Source of the DNA: Alistipes sp. CAG:514
Lineage (GTDB): Bacteria; Bacteroidota; Bacteroidia; Bacteroidales; UBA932
Assembly: GCA_000431015.1 (NCBI GenBank)
Contig: HF986015.1
Location: 68,273 to 103,940 of the forward strand
Direction of reading: 5' to 3'
Length of the DNA: 35,668 nucleotides
The notes below the pieces were generated by a model. It was given only the letters and a program-made list of their open reading frames with translations, did no database searches and was not told the origin of the DNA. Positions within the stretch are counted from its first letter, which is position 1. Each line of letters opens with the position of its first letter. This document shows, in pieces, positions 7,246-15,627 of this stretch. A program made the translations under genes and the position numbers.

Positions 7246-7937
7246 TGAATAGAATCATCCTCATAGAGACTTCCACCTCCCTCTGTTCCACAGCCCTTGT
7301 GGAGGACGGAAGAATCATCAGCGAAAGAATCAGCGGCGAACCTCGGGCGCATGCCTCAAAGACCGCCCTGTTCGTCAGCGAGATGCTTTCCGAGAAAGGG
7401 CTGAAGGTCTCGGACTGCGACGCCGTGGCGGTCAGCAAGGGTCCCGGATCCTACACCGGCCTCAGGGTCGGAGTCTCGACGGCCAAGGGGCTGTGCTTCG
7501 GGGCGGGAATCCCGATGATCTCCGTCGGCACGCTCGACACCCTGGTCTGGCAGGCTTTGGACGGGAATATGCTTCCTGACGGATGCCGCTACATCGTCCC
7601 GATGATCGACGCGCGCAGGATGGAAGTCTACACAGGAATATTCACACCCGACGGAAAGCAGGTCTCTCCGACCGAGGCGCGGATAATCGATCCGGACTCC
7701 TTCAAGGATCAACTGGCGGAAGGCCCGGTGCTTTTCATCGGCGACGGAGCCGGGAAATGCCAGGAGACGCTCACCAGCCCCGAAGCGCGCTTCATCCAGT
7801 GCTGCCCGAAGGCCGCCTCGATGGCGCGCCCTGCCACGGAAGCGCTGAACGCCAAGAGGTTCGAGGATGTGGCCTACTTCGAGCCATTCTACCTCAAGGA
7901 GTTCATGACCACAGTAAGCAAGAGGAAAATCATCTAA
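7245..7937 (+). CDS. tsaB: tRNA threonylcarbamoyladenosine biosynthesis protein TsaB
   Basis: A 230-residue protein of the ASKHA fold. The N-terminal ILIETSTSLCSTALVEDG and the SKGPGSYTGLRVGVSTAKGL segment (about residues 65-84) are characteristic of TsaB. TsaB is the non-catalytic partner of TsaD (with TsaE) that transfers threonylcarbamoyl to A37 of ANN-decoding tRNAs, including the tRNA-Ile charged by IleRS next door. Its start codon overlaps the cvpA-like stop by one base. The following rpiB gene begins 14 bases after its stop. The length is usual for the family. Confidence 0.95.
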   Translation: MNRIILIETSTSLCSTALVEDGRIISERISGEPRAHASKTALFVSEMLSEKGLKVSDCDAVAVSKGPGSYTGLRVGVSTAKGLCFGAGIPMISVGTLDTLVWQALDGNMLPDGCRYIVPMIDARRMEVYTGIFTPDGKQVSPTEARIIDPDSFKDQLAEGPVLFIGDGAGKCQETLTSPEARFIQCCPKAASMARPATEALNAKRFEDVAYFEPFYLKEFMTTVSKRKII

Positions 7938-7951
7938 AATCAAGTAATATT

Positions 7952-8386
7952 ATGAAATTCGGTGTTGCCAGCGATCACGCTGGATTCGAGTACAAACAGA
8001 AAATCGCAGCCCTGCTCAGGAAGAAGGGTTACGAAGTCGTTGATTTCGGGACACATTCAGAGGAAAGTTGCGACTATCCTGATTTCGCTCACGCCCTCGG
8101 CTCTGCCATCGACAAGGGTGAGGTTGACCTCGGCGTGGCCTTCTGCGGCTCAGGAAACGGAATCTGCATGACATTGAACAAACACCAGAGCGTGCGCGCC
8201 GCCCTCTGCTGGGGAACCGAGCTCGCGCGTCTGGCAAAGGCCCACAACAATGCCAACGTGCTTGTGATGCCGGCCCGCTTCATCTCCTACCAGATGGCTA
8301 CCACCATCCTGAACAAATGGCTGGACACAGACTTCGAAGGAGGACGACACCAGCGCCGCATCGACAAGATTCCACTAAGTAAATAA
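7952..8386 (+). CDS. rpiB: Ribose 5-phosphate isomerase B
   Basis: A 144-residue RpiB/LacAB-family enzyme that interconverts ribose 5-phosphate and ribulose 5-phosphate in the pentose phosphate pathway. It begins MKFGVASDHAGFEYK, with the phosphate/substrate-binding Asp8-His9, and has the catalytic cysteine Cys65 in AFCGSGNGICMTLNKH. ALCWGTELARLAKAHNNANVL matches the second conserved block. The ATG at 7952 aligns with the family start; the frame stays open upstream but that part overlaps tsaB and lacks homology. One base separates its stop from the predicted truB start. Confidence 0.95.
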   Translation: MKFGVASDHAGFEYKQKIAALLRKKGYEVVDFGTHSEESCDYPDFAHALGSAIDKGEVDLGVAFCGSGNGICMTLNKHQSVRAALCWGTELARLAKAHNNANVLVMPARFISYQMATTILNKWLDTDFEGGRHQRRIDKIPLSK

Positions 8387-8387
8387 A

Positions 8388-9272
8388 TTGGAAATCAAAG
8401 CCTTAATAATTGACAAGGTTTTTCTTTCGGGCGATCATCGGCTCTCCTGCAGCATCGATGATTACCCGGAAGGAATCATCATTCCCGTGGACAAACCCTA
8501 CCGCTGGACATCAGCCGATGTGATCCGCAAGGTCAAATGGGCGGCATGCCGGCATTTCCACAAGAAGAACCTCAAGGTCGGCCACGCCGGCACCCTGGAC
8601 CCGCTCGCGACAGGTGTGCTGCTTGTCTGCATCGGAAAGGCCACCAAACTGGCCGAGACGCTCCAGAAAGAGGGCAAGGAATATCTCGCCGGCGTCTCGT
8701 TCGGCGCCACCACGCCATCCTACGACCTGGAGAAGGCCATTGACAAGGAATATCCCACCGACAATGTCTCCGAGGAGTCCGTGCGGGCCATCCTGCCGCG
8801 ATTCCTTGGCGGACAGGAGCAAATCGCCCCCTTGTTCTCGGCAAAGTCTGTTGACGGCGTAAGAGCCTACGAGCTTGCAAGGAAACAGTACAGGGAAGCC
8901 CACAAGGAGAAAACGGACGTGATGACGGATTTCGACCACACCGTGGCCGAGACTCTCAACAAACAGATGATCAATATCTCACGGATGGAATTGGTGTCAT
9001 TCTTCCCGGACGGGGAGCCATCCTCCGGACCGGAGTCCGAGGATCTCAGGCCGAATCCGAGGATCAACGTCATCGACACATCGGACAGGCATTTCCCTCT
9101 CGCCAAAATCCGTGTCGCCTGTAGCAAAGGCACCTACATCAGAGCCTTGGCCCGTGATCTGGGAGAGGCATTGGGTACAGGAGCGCATCTGAACTCCCTC
9201 AGGCGTGAGGCCTCGGGAGGGTTCACTTCAGCCTCTGCCCTGTCAATCAAGATGATAGACGCTATTCTTTGA
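8388..9272 (+). CDS. truB: tRNA pseudouridine-55 synthase
   Basis: A 294-residue TruB-family enzyme that makes pseudouridine 55 in the T loop of tRNAs. The catalytic Asp71 lies in HAGTLDPLATGVLLV. VDKPYRWTSADV precedes it, and KEYLAGVSFGATTPSYD follows. CSKGTYIRALARDLG and GAHLNSLRREASGGF mark the C-terminal half. The only conventional start before the conserved region is TTG at 8388, giving about 25 extra N-terminal residues; a GTG inside the VDKP motif is a poor alternative. It is last in the cvpA-tsaB-rpiB-truB run. Its last 30 bases overlap the end of the convergent lipoprotein gene. Confidence 0.94.
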   Translation: MEIKALIIDKVFLSGDHRLSCSIDDYPEGIIIPVDKPYRWTSADVIRKVKWAACRHFHKKNLKVGHAGTLDPLATGVLLVCIGKATKLAETLQKEGKEYLAGVSFGATTPSYDLEKAIDKEYPTDNVSEESVRAILPRFLGGQEQIAPLFSAKSVDGVRAYELARKQYREAHKEKTDVMTDFDHTVAETLNKQMINISRMELVSFFPDGEPSSGPESEDLRPNPRINVIDTSDRHFPLAKIRVACSKGTYIRALARDLGEALGTGAHLNSLRREASGGFTSASALSIKMIDAIL

Positions 9273-9650
9273 AACCTCGATGACCCCCTTGACCTTTCTG
9301 AAATGCTTCGCGCTCTCATCCAGCGTCTTACCCTCAGGAATCCGGATGCTCAACGCGTTGATGATGCTGTAGTCATAAAGGATCTCAGCGCCGAATTTCG
9401 CCACAGCCTTCACCAGAGGCTCCTTACCGACAGTCTCGTCATAAGAGATTATCAGCGTGTTAGGTGAATACGCCAATCCCGCCTGCCGGGGTCTGAGCGG
9501 AGGAAGTTCCCCGATGGAGGGGATGTCGGGAGAATCGTACGAGTCAACCCTGGAAAGCTGCTTCTCCGTCTGGCTTATGGTGCTGCAACCACCGGCCACA
9601 AAGAAAGCTGTGGCCAGGATAATGGAAGAATCTGTCAATCGAATCGCCAT
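9243..9650 (-). CDS. Small lipoprotein resembling a stand-alone subtilisin-type propeptide
   Basis: About 135 residues. The N-terminus is a lipoprotein signal peptide with AGGC near residue 22. A polar linker follows, then a compact domain from about residue 63 (SPNTLIISYDETVG, AVAKFGAEILYDYSIINALSIRIPEG, and FRKVKGVIEVSKN near the end). This layout resembles inhibitor I9 or the N-terminal propeptide of subtilases, which fold the protease and then inhibit it, but no protease follows. I inferred this from pattern only. The ATG at 9650 is preferred over GTG at 9653. It lies 18 bases after apbE, so the two are probably co-transcribed. Its 3' end overlaps truB on the opposite strand. Confidence 0.7.
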   Translation of the reverse strand: MAIRLTDSSIILATAFFVAGGCSTISQTEKQLSRVDSYDSPDIPSIGELPPLRPRQAGLAYSPNTLIISYDETVGKEPLVKAVAKFGAEILYDYSIINALSIRIPEGKTLDESAKHFRKVKGVIEVSKNSVYHLD

Positions 9651-9668
9651 CACTCAAGGAATATTGTC

Positions 9669-10694
9669 CTATTCCCTTACAAGATTGAAGCCAGAAGAGG
9701 CCCACTCTGCCAAAGAATCACCATCGGCGTAGACAAGATAGCCCTCTATGTCTTCCGAAGACTCTATGAACTTTCTGGACTCCTCCAGTCCGATGACCAT
9801 GCAATAGGTCGCATAGGCATCCGCGAGAGTCGCGTCAGGAGCCACTATCGTGGCGCTCAGGAGAGAATGGCTGACAGGGTAGCCCGTGCGAGGATCCACG
9901 GTGTGTGAATATTTCCGACCGTCCTTGACGTAAAACTTTCGGTAGTTGCCGGATGTGACCACGCCACACCCGCTGCCATCGCCCTGCCATATTCCCACAA
10001 GGCCAGCGCCGCCAAGCTCCATGTTTCCGTCCTCCGGCATGTCAACCCCTATCGTCCAAGGCTTGCCCGATGGATTGACTCCCTCGCAATAGATCTCGCC
10101 GATGTTCACCAGCATGTCCTTCACGCCAAGCGAATGAAGGTAGCCCGCGATCTTGTCACAAGTGTAGCCCTGCGCTATCGAGTTGAAATTCAAGCCGGGA
10201 CGGATCCGGGGATCCAGCGGAAGCATCCGGTCGTCCAGCTTGTCCATCCCACATACGGCCCTAAGGCTGTCAACCTTCCGGGCCGAAGGCATTGAATCAG
10301 AGGTGAAACCGAAGCCCCATGCGTTAAACAAAGGGCCGGAGGCCATGTCCAGGGCTCCGCCGGTCTCCTCATAGAGCCGCTTCGAGACAGTGAATATCTC
10401 TCTGAACATTCCGTTAGGCTCAACCTGCGCCCCGGCGTTGTAACGGCTCAGCTGCGAGCCTTTGTTGTAGCCCGAAAGCGTCGTGTCAACCATGGTCAGG
10501 ATCGAGTCCACCGCCCGTTTGATCTCATCCGTCCCGGTCTTGACGCCCCGTGTGCTGAATCTGACCGAATAGGTGCCGCCCTGGGCATAGCCGGTAAGCT
10601 CATGATAGTCATTCTTCCGGCCACAGGAGACAATGGCCGCGAGGATTATGGAGCCGGCAATCAGGCTCCGGAATATTCTTTCAACAGCATTCAT
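9669..10694 (-). CDS. apbE: FAD:protein FMN transferase (ApbE family), lipoprotein
   Basis: A 341-residue protein with a lipoprotein signal peptide ending IVSC (Cys24), so anchored in the cell envelope. ApbE enzymes attach FMN through a phosphoester bond to a Thr or Ser of target proteins such as NqrB, NqrC and RnfG, and need Mg2+. Family features include YAQGGTYSVRF near the mature start, LSRYNAG, GGALDMASGPLFNAWGFG, NFNSIAQGYTCDKIAGYL, NIGEIYCEG, HTVDPRTGYPV and the metal-binding ATLADAYAT segment. No NQR or RNF genes are in the window. It is first of two genes with the small lipoprotein downstream. A near-consensus GATATTTG element lies between it and the divergent FISUMP gene. Confidence 0.94.
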   Translation of the reverse strand: MNAVERIFRSLIAGSIILAAIVSCGRKNDYHELTGYAQGGTYSVRFSTRGVKTGTDEIKRAVDSILTMVDTTLSGYNKGSQLSRYNAGAQVEPNGMFREIFTVSKRLYEETGGALDMASGPLFNAWGFGFTSDSMPSARKVDSLRAVCGMDKLDDRMLPLDPRIRPGLNFNSIAQGYTCDKIAGYLHSLGVKDMLVNIGEIYCEGVNPSGKPWTIGVDMPEDGNMELGGAGLVGIWQGDGSGCGVVTSGNYRKFYVKDGRKYSHTVDPRTGYPVSHSLLSATIVAPDATLADAYATYCMVIGLEESRKFIESSEDIEGYLVYADGDSLAEWASSGFNLVRE

Positions 10695-10807
10695 GTATGC
10701 AATAATAAGAAATAACCTCCAAATATCGGCATCATTGGACTAGTTTTTGCTTAATGCCTACCGATTTTGCGTTTTTTATGCGATATTTGTGTTTTCAATC
10801 AAAAAAG

Positions 10808-11827
10808 ATGAAGATTAAGAATTTTATCCTGATAGGATTGTCCGCCTCGCTTATCGCCCTTCCTTCCTGCAAGAAGGACAAAGACGATAGCTCCACGAAA
10901 GAGTACCTTAAAGGAACACTCTCCTTCTCCATATCAAGCTACCTCCGCAAAGGTGAGGCTCTCACCCTGACTCCGTCAGGTGTGACTCATCCGGTGAGCG
11001 GTACAACCAAGGATGTGGGATTCTACTGGACAAGATCCTGGACCACGGGCAAAGACACGACAAAGACAGAGTCCGACGCCAACGGCGACGGAGCCCTCAA
11101 GCTGACAACGCCGTCAAAAGTCGGGACATTTTCCGTTGGCTGCGTGGCCTTCGCGAAAGACTACTACACATCTTCCAGCACAGTCTCGTTCTATGTCGTG
11201 GATCCGGCACGTGACTCGACGGTTTCCGGAGCCTACACCGGCAAAGACCTGACATTCAAAGATCCGAGAGACGGCAATCTTTACTACACGACCGTCTTCA
11301 ACGGCAAGACCTGGATGAAGAACAATCTTTACTACGCCGGCTCGGGTATCTCCTACAAGGACAGCGAGGCTATGGACGCGATCTTCGGACGCTTCTACAA
11401 CTGGAAAGAGGCAAGCGAAGCCTGCCCTGAAGGATGGCGGCTGCCTTCCAACGCCGACTTCAAGTCGATGGCCGACGCGCTTGCCAAAGAAGGGACGGCC
11501 TTCCAGGAAAAAGCCGATTTCAAGGGAGTGGCCGGTGGCCTGATGGTTGACGCGAAATTCCTGGGAACAAGGATGTGGGAGTACTGGCCGGATGTGAAGA
11601 TCACCAACAAGGCCGGCTTCTCGGCACTGCCTGTCGGCTATGCCGTCAACACGGGATCAGCCTCAAAATACACAGGGACCAACAACTACGCCGCTTTCTG
11701 GACATCAGACCAGAACGGCGACGATTCGGCATACTACAGGTACATCTACGTGAAGCAGAACGACATCATGATAGGCTACGGCGACAAGGAATCATTCCAG
11801 GCATCCGTCAGGTGCGTGAAGGATTAG
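10808..11827 (+). CDS. Lipoprotein with FISUMP domain
   Basis: A 339-residue protein starting MKIKNF. The signal peptide ends LPSC with the lipid-bearing Cys21, followed by a Lys/Asp-rich sorting stretch (KKDKDD) typical of Bacteroidota surface lipoproteins. Residues about 35-135 look like an Ig/PKD-like beta domain. Residues about 150-339 contain the 'Fibrobacter succinogenes major paralogous domain' signature: YYTTVFNGKTWMKNNLYYAG, FGRFYNWKEASEACPEGWRLPS and a C-terminal SVRCVKD. These domains are common on secreted Bacteroidota and Fibrobacterota proteins, but their function is not established. An in-frame upstream ATG (10754) would spoil the signal peptide, so I chose 10808. Its stop overlaps the stop of the convergent LolA-like gene by three bases. 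Confidence 0.88.
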   Translation: MKIKNFILIGLSASLIALPSCKKDKDDSSTKEYLKGTLSFSISSYLRKGEALTLTPSGVTHPVSGTTKDVGFYWTRSWTTGKDTTKTESDANGDGALKLTTPSKVGTFSVGCVAFAKDYYTSSSTVSFYVVDPARDSTVSGAYTGKDLTFKDPRDGNLYYTTVFNGKTWMKNNLYYAGSGISYKDSEAMDAIFGRFYNWKEASEACPEGWRLPSNADFKSMADALAKEGTAFQEKADFKGVAGGLMVDAKFLGTRMWEYWPDVKITNKAGFSALPVGYAVNTGSASKYTGTNNYAAFWTSDQNGDDSAYYRYIYVKQNDIMIGYGDKESFQASVRCVKD

Positions 11828-12477
11828 CGAAGATCCGTGACCACATAGGAAGAATCGAGAGTCTTTTCGTCGAAACGGAAAGACTCTTTTGATTTTCCCG
11901 CCCCTTCGAACTTGAGATTCGTTATCGTGAATTCTGACACCGAGCCATCATTAAGAGTGACTTCGGCTCCAATGAGAATTGTTGTACCGCTCTTGAAAAA
12001 GAGTTTCAGTCCGGCGATGTCCATTGAACCTTTCCCTTTATTGGCCGGAGTGAGGACAGACGCGTCCACGACTTTTCCTCCGAACTTTGAACTTCCGAAA
12101 GATTCCTCCCTGAAAGCGTTGTCTATCGAGGCTATCATCAAGGCCGGATTTGTGGCATAGCTATCATACGAATCGTCAACAGACTCAACCAAAGCTTCTT
12201 CAGAGATTCTGTCTATCGTCCAACGGGTCTTCCCGTCACACCAGATCTCAAGCCCGTTTCCGTCCACTATGAATGAGGTTCCCTGAACCTTCACACTTCC
12301 GTTCCCGGTCATCTTGGCTTTCTTGGTCGGCATCGTGAACGAATAGTCAAACGAAACCAGCGAGGAGGAGACCGTGCTGACAAAAGTGTCCAACGTCTTG
12401 CTCTTGGCGAACGAAACTTCCGGCAGCACAAGAAGCGCGGCCATGAGTGTGATGAGTATTCTTGTGATTGTCTTCAT
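11824..12477 (-). CDS. LolA-like outer-membrane lipoprotein carrier protein
   Basis: About 217 residues with a cleavable signal peptide (MKTITRILITLMAALLVLP, cut near SFA-KS), so periplasmic. The mature protein is predicted all-beta, with SFDYSFTMPTKKAKMTGNGSVKVQG, the GNGLEIWCDGKTRWTID strand pair and C-terminal GSVSEFTITNLKF, like the LolA/LolB half-barrel that shuttles lipoproteins to the outer membrane. Sequence similarity to LolA is weak, but the position after ftsK is typical of Bacteroidota. The ATG at 12477 is chosen because it begins the signal peptide; it lies 43 bases after the ftsK stop. Its last codons overlap the FISUMP gene end and contain that gene's apparent terminator. Confidence 0.8.
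   Translation of the reverse strand: MKTITRILITLMAALLVLPEVSFAKSKTLDTFVSTVSSSLVSFDYSFTMPTKKAKMTGNGSVKVQGTSFIVDGNGLEIWCDGKTRWTIDRISEEALVESVDDSYDSYATNPALMIASIDNAFREESFGSSKFGGKVVDASVLTPANKGKGSMDIAGLKLFFKSGTTILIGAEVTLNDGSVSEFTITNLKFEGAGKSKESFRFDEKTLDSSYVVTDLR
11858..11890 (+). terminator. Probable terminator of the FISUMP gene, inside lolA-like coding DNA
   Basis: AGAGTCTTTTCG (11858-11869) pairs with CGGAAAGACTCT (11876-11887), one G-T wobble, around a six-base loop and is followed by TTTTGATTTT on the plus strand. It starts 30 bases after the FISUMP stop yet lies within the last codons of the opposing gene. Confidence 0.6.
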
Positions 12478-12520
12478 GATTTTTCCTGCGTATGCACAAG
12501 TCATGCCTTTCGGTGGATGA

Positions 12521-14929
12521 TTACTGATTCTTGTAGGCAGCGATGATCTGATCAAGCTCGTCAAGGCTGGACACAAGCACCTGACGCGGCTTGGAACCTT
12601 CCTGCGGCCCGACGATGCCGGCGGCCTGAAGCTGATCCATCACCCTTCCGGCCTTGGCATAGCCCATTCCGAGACGGCGCTGAAGATCGGATGTGGATCC
12701 GCGCTGACTCATCACGACCAGTTTGGCGGCTTCGTCAAAACGCTCGTCAAGCTTGGTCATGTCAACCATTCCACCAGACCCTTCCTCGGTGTCGTCATCC
12801 ACCGGTGGGAGATAGAACGGGGTGTTGAAGCTCTTCTTGTAGCCGGACTGCGAGCCGATATATTCAGTAAGCCTGTTGATCTCCTCGCTGTCGATGTAGG
12901 CGCACTGGACGCGTTCCATCTCGACACCGGCGTAGTAGAGCATGTCGCCCTTGCCTATCAGTTTCTCCGCTCCGGACGAGTCCAGTATGGTCGAAGAGTC
13001 GGTCCGTGAGACAACCCTGAAAGCTATTCGTGTCGGGAAGTTCGTCTTGATCAGTCCGGTGATGACATCCACGGACGGCCTCTGGGTCGCAAGAACGACG
13101 TGCAGACCGGCGGCACGGCCTTTCTGCGCAAGCCTGATGATGGATGTAGTTATGCTCCTTGCCACAGCCTTGGCATCGCCGCTTCCACCGACTGACATTG
13201 TCAGGTCGGCATATTCATCAATGATGGTGACCATGTAAGGGAGGAAGCGGTGGCCTTCGTCGGGACGCAGCCTGCGATTGCGGTACTTCTCGTTGTAAGT
13301 CTTGATGTTAGGAACCGAGGCCTTACTGAGGAGTTCGTAGCGCTGATCCATCTCTATGCACAGCGAGCGGAGGATCTTGTCCGCCTTGTCGGCCTTCTTC
13401 ACGATGGCGTTGTCCATCTCCTCGGTCTCGTCATTGCACGGAAGGACAGCAAGATAATGCTTCAGCAGATGGGAGTAGGCGGAGAACTCGACCATCTTTG
13501 GGTCTATGAAGACCAATTTCAGCTCCGACGGATGCTTCGAGTACAATAGCGATGTAACTATCACGTTGAGTCCCACGGACTTGCCCTGCTTCGTCGCGCC
13601 CGCCACCAGAAGGTGAGGAGCGTCGGCAAGGTCAAAGACCTTCACTTTCTGCTGGATGGTGTAGCCGATAGCCACCGGCAGCTCTGCCTTGCTGACGCGG
13701 AACGCCTCGTCGTTGAGGACAGCCCGCATCGGCACGATCGAAGGCCGGTCATTGGCGACCTCGATGCCCACGGAGTCGGTAAGGGTCACAACGCGCACTC
13801 CCCTTGCGTGGAGATGCATGCCAAGATCCTCCTGCAGCTTCTTGATCTCGGAGATCTTTACGCCGGGAGCCGGATAGACTTTATAGAGGGTGACCGTCGG
13901 GCCGACAATGGCCTTGACATCATTGATCTGGATGCGGTAGTTCTCCAACGCGGTACGGATCCGGGCATTGTTCCTGGAGAGCTCCTCATCGGTAACCTCG
14001 CTTCTGCCTGACGAGTAGGTGTCCAGCAGCTCAAGCGACGGGAACTTGTAGTCAGGAAGCTCGTCACGGACATTGATCCTCGGCAGGTCGCTTGTCACCT
14101 TTGTCGTCAGTTCCTTGCCCTTGATCACCTCAAGAGACTCTCCGGAGTCCTTTCCTGGCTCCTTGGCAGTTTCATCCTGTCCCTGAGCCTGTGGGCTGGA
14201 CGGTCCCGGCACTGGTTCCGGTTCCTGAGCCTGCCGGAGGGACGGAGTGGAGACACTCAGATTGGAAGTTCCTCTGCCAGCGGCTGCCCCGGCTTGCCCG
14301 GAGACCGGAGTCTCCGGCTCCTGATCCTGAGGGACAGCCGGCTCATCAGGATCCTTCTTTCCGAGCGACATCAGCCAGCAGGAAAAGCGCCTCGAAGCGA
14401 AAACCAGCCACAGCACCACCAGAAAGACAAGCAGGAAACCCGTAAGAAAAGTGCCGAACACTACGGACGACCACCTGATGACGGACTCTCCGCACTCTCC
14501 TCCGAGTCCTCCTCCGAAAGCGTTGCCGAGTCCCGTCAGATCAGAGACGAAGGCCAGCGCGAAAGAGGCTACCAACGCTCCCGAAAAAGTCAGCAGCGTG
14601 GTCTTCAGCATCGAATACCGCCAGCGGCGCAGCAGCAGACGGACGGACACGGCGAAAAGTATGACGATGAAGGCCAGACTTCCAAGTCCGAACCACTTGC
14701 GGACAAGCAGATCAGCCCATCTGTAGCCAAGTTTTCCCCCGGCGTTGCTCACCTCCACGGTCGTGTCGCCGACAGCCGAGGTCAATGAGCTTTGGTCAGC
14801 CTTCCATGTGAAGAAATAGGAGACCGTTGACAGCAGCGTGAACACCGCCGCCAACGCGACCACAAGGCCGATGATCCTCACCAGCCTCGACTTGTCGTCA
14901 TCGTCCATATTCCTCCAGAACCGGAACAT
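12521..14929 (-). CDS. ftsK: DNA translocase FtsK
   Basis: An 802-residue septal DNA pump that clears and aligns chromosome termini for XerCD recombination at division. Four membrane segments lie in the first 185 residues, followed by a proline/glutamine-rich linker (about 200-280), the alpha/beta motor with Walker A GATKQGKS near residue 445 and Walker B-like VTIIDEYADL, ATQRPSVDVITGLIK, and a C-terminal winged-helix gamma domain (LQRRLGMGYAKAGRVMDQL, about 730-795) that reads KOPS sequences. The linker is short compared with E. coli. The start codon overlaps the upstream DUF4290 stop by one base (TAATG). It is the middle gene of DUF4290-ftsK-lolA-like. Confidence 0.96.
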   Translation of the reverse strand: MFRFWRNMDDDDKSRLVRIIGLVVALAAVFTLLSTVSYFFTWKADQSSLTSAVGDTTVEVSNAGGKLGYRWADLLVRKWFGLGSLAFIVILFAVSVRLLLRRWRYSMLKTTLLTFSGALVASFALAFVSDLTGLGNAFGGGLGGECGESVIRWSSVVFGTFLTGFLLVFLVVLWLVFASRRFSCWLMSLGKKDPDEPAVPQDQEPETPVSGQAGAAAGRGTSNLSVSTPSLRQAQEPEPVPGPSSPQAQGQDETAKEPGKDSGESLEVIKGKELTTKVTSDLPRINVRDELPDYKFPSLELLDTYSSGRSEVTDEELSRNNARIRTALENYRIQINDVKAIVGPTVTLYKVYPAPGVKISEIKKLQEDLGMHLHARGVRVVTLTDSVGIEVANDRPSIVPMRAVLNDEAFRVSKAELPVAIGYTIQQKVKVFDLADAPHLLVAGATKQGKSVGLNVIVTSLLYSKHPSELKLVFIDPKMVEFSAYSHLLKHYLAVLPCNDETEEMDNAIVKKADKADKILRSLCIEMDQRYELLSKASVPNIKTYNEKYRNRRLRPDEGHRFLPYMVTIIDEYADLTMSVGGSGDAKAVARSITTSIIRLAQKGRAAGLHVVLATQRPSVDVITGLIKTNFPTRIAFRVVSRTDSSTILDSSGAEKLIGKGDMLYYAGVEMERVQCAYIDSEEINRLTEYIGSQSGYKKSFNTPFYLPPVDDDTEEGSGGMVDMTKLDERFDEAAKLVVMSQRGSTSDLQRRLGMGYAKAGRVMDQLQAAGIVGPQEGSKPRQVLVSSLDELDQIIAAYKNQ

Positions 14930-15588
14930 TATTTTCTGTTCTTACGATTGGTTTTCTTGTTGTTCCTGCGATTCTGACCCATGTTCAGATTCAGTCCTGG
15001 ACGGGAGAAGTTGGAGTCGAAGGAAATCTTGGAGAGTTCCATGTCGGCAGGCACCTGGATCCTGTAGCCAGACAGTTTCTCGATGTCGGCGAAGATTGTC
15101 TCGTCGGCCACGCTGTCCTTGTTCCAGATGAGGTACTGCTGCCTCATGTAGATGGCAAATGATCGGAGCATCGCCCTTTTGGTCTCGCCTTCCGGCTCAC
15201 CGGCGATCAGGTCGATGATGCTCTCGATGTTGCGTCCGTAGTGGTTGGCCCGCACCGGGGTCTTGTTGATCGGAATCTTCATCGGCGGCACATCCATAGC
15301 CTCTGGATGCGGTGCCGGGAACGGGGAGTCAATGTCGAGGTCATAGCCTGCGATCATGTAGAGATGATCCCAGAGTTTCTGCTCATAGTTGTCCTGCGTG
15401 TGAACCTGAGGATTAAGCAGTTCCATAACCCGTACGACGGCCTTTGCCTGCTCGCTTCTCTTCTTCCTGTCGGGAATGGCCTTGACCTGTTCAACCATAT
15501 TCAAGACAATCCTCCCGTACTCAGGCATCTGAAGTTTCTCTCTCTCCGTGTTGTAGTAGAGCTTTATCGTGTTGTCAATAGCGTCCAT
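14929..15588 (-). CDS. DUF4290 protein
   Basis: A 219-residue soluble protein without signal peptide. The N-terminal IKLYYNTEREKLQMPEYGRI and the EQKLWDHLYMIAGYDLDID and HYGRNIESII segments fit DUF4290, a family restricted to Bacteroidota and of unknown function. The last 20 residues are a very basic Asn/Lys/Arg tail, possibly nucleic-acid binding. It is first in the operon with ftsK, suggesting but not proving a link to chromosome segregation or division. A TATATTTG -7 element lies 25 bases before its ATG. Confidence 0.85.
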   Translation of the reverse strand: MDAIDNTIKLYYNTEREKLQMPEYGRIVLNMVEQVKAIPDRKKRSEQAKAVVRVMELLNPQVHTQDNYEQKLWDHLYMIAGYDLDIDSPFPAPHPEAMDVPPMKIPINKTPVRANHYGRNIESIIDLIAGEPEGETKRAMLRSFAIYMRQQYLIWNKDSVADETIFADIEKLSGYRIQVPADMELSKISFDSNFSRPGLNLNMGQNRRNNKKTNRKNRK

Positions 15589-15613
15589 AAATAATTATTA
15601 TAATGTCAAATGG

Positions 15614-15621
15614 CAAATATA
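15614..15621 (-). promoter_or_regulatory. -7 element of the DUF4290-ftsK-lolA operon
   Basis: On the minus strand TATATTTG matches TAnnTTTG exactly, 25 bases upstream of the ATG and just after the addA stop. The only TTG-type -33 candidate is 23 bases away rather than 19-21, so the assignment is moderate. Confidence 0.5.
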
Positions 15622-15627
15622 CGAAAA

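Noticed and set aside
7583..7951. Upstream extension of rpiB
   Set aside because: It overlaps the conserved tsaB gene in another frame; MKFGVASDHAG at 7952 is the standard RpiB start.
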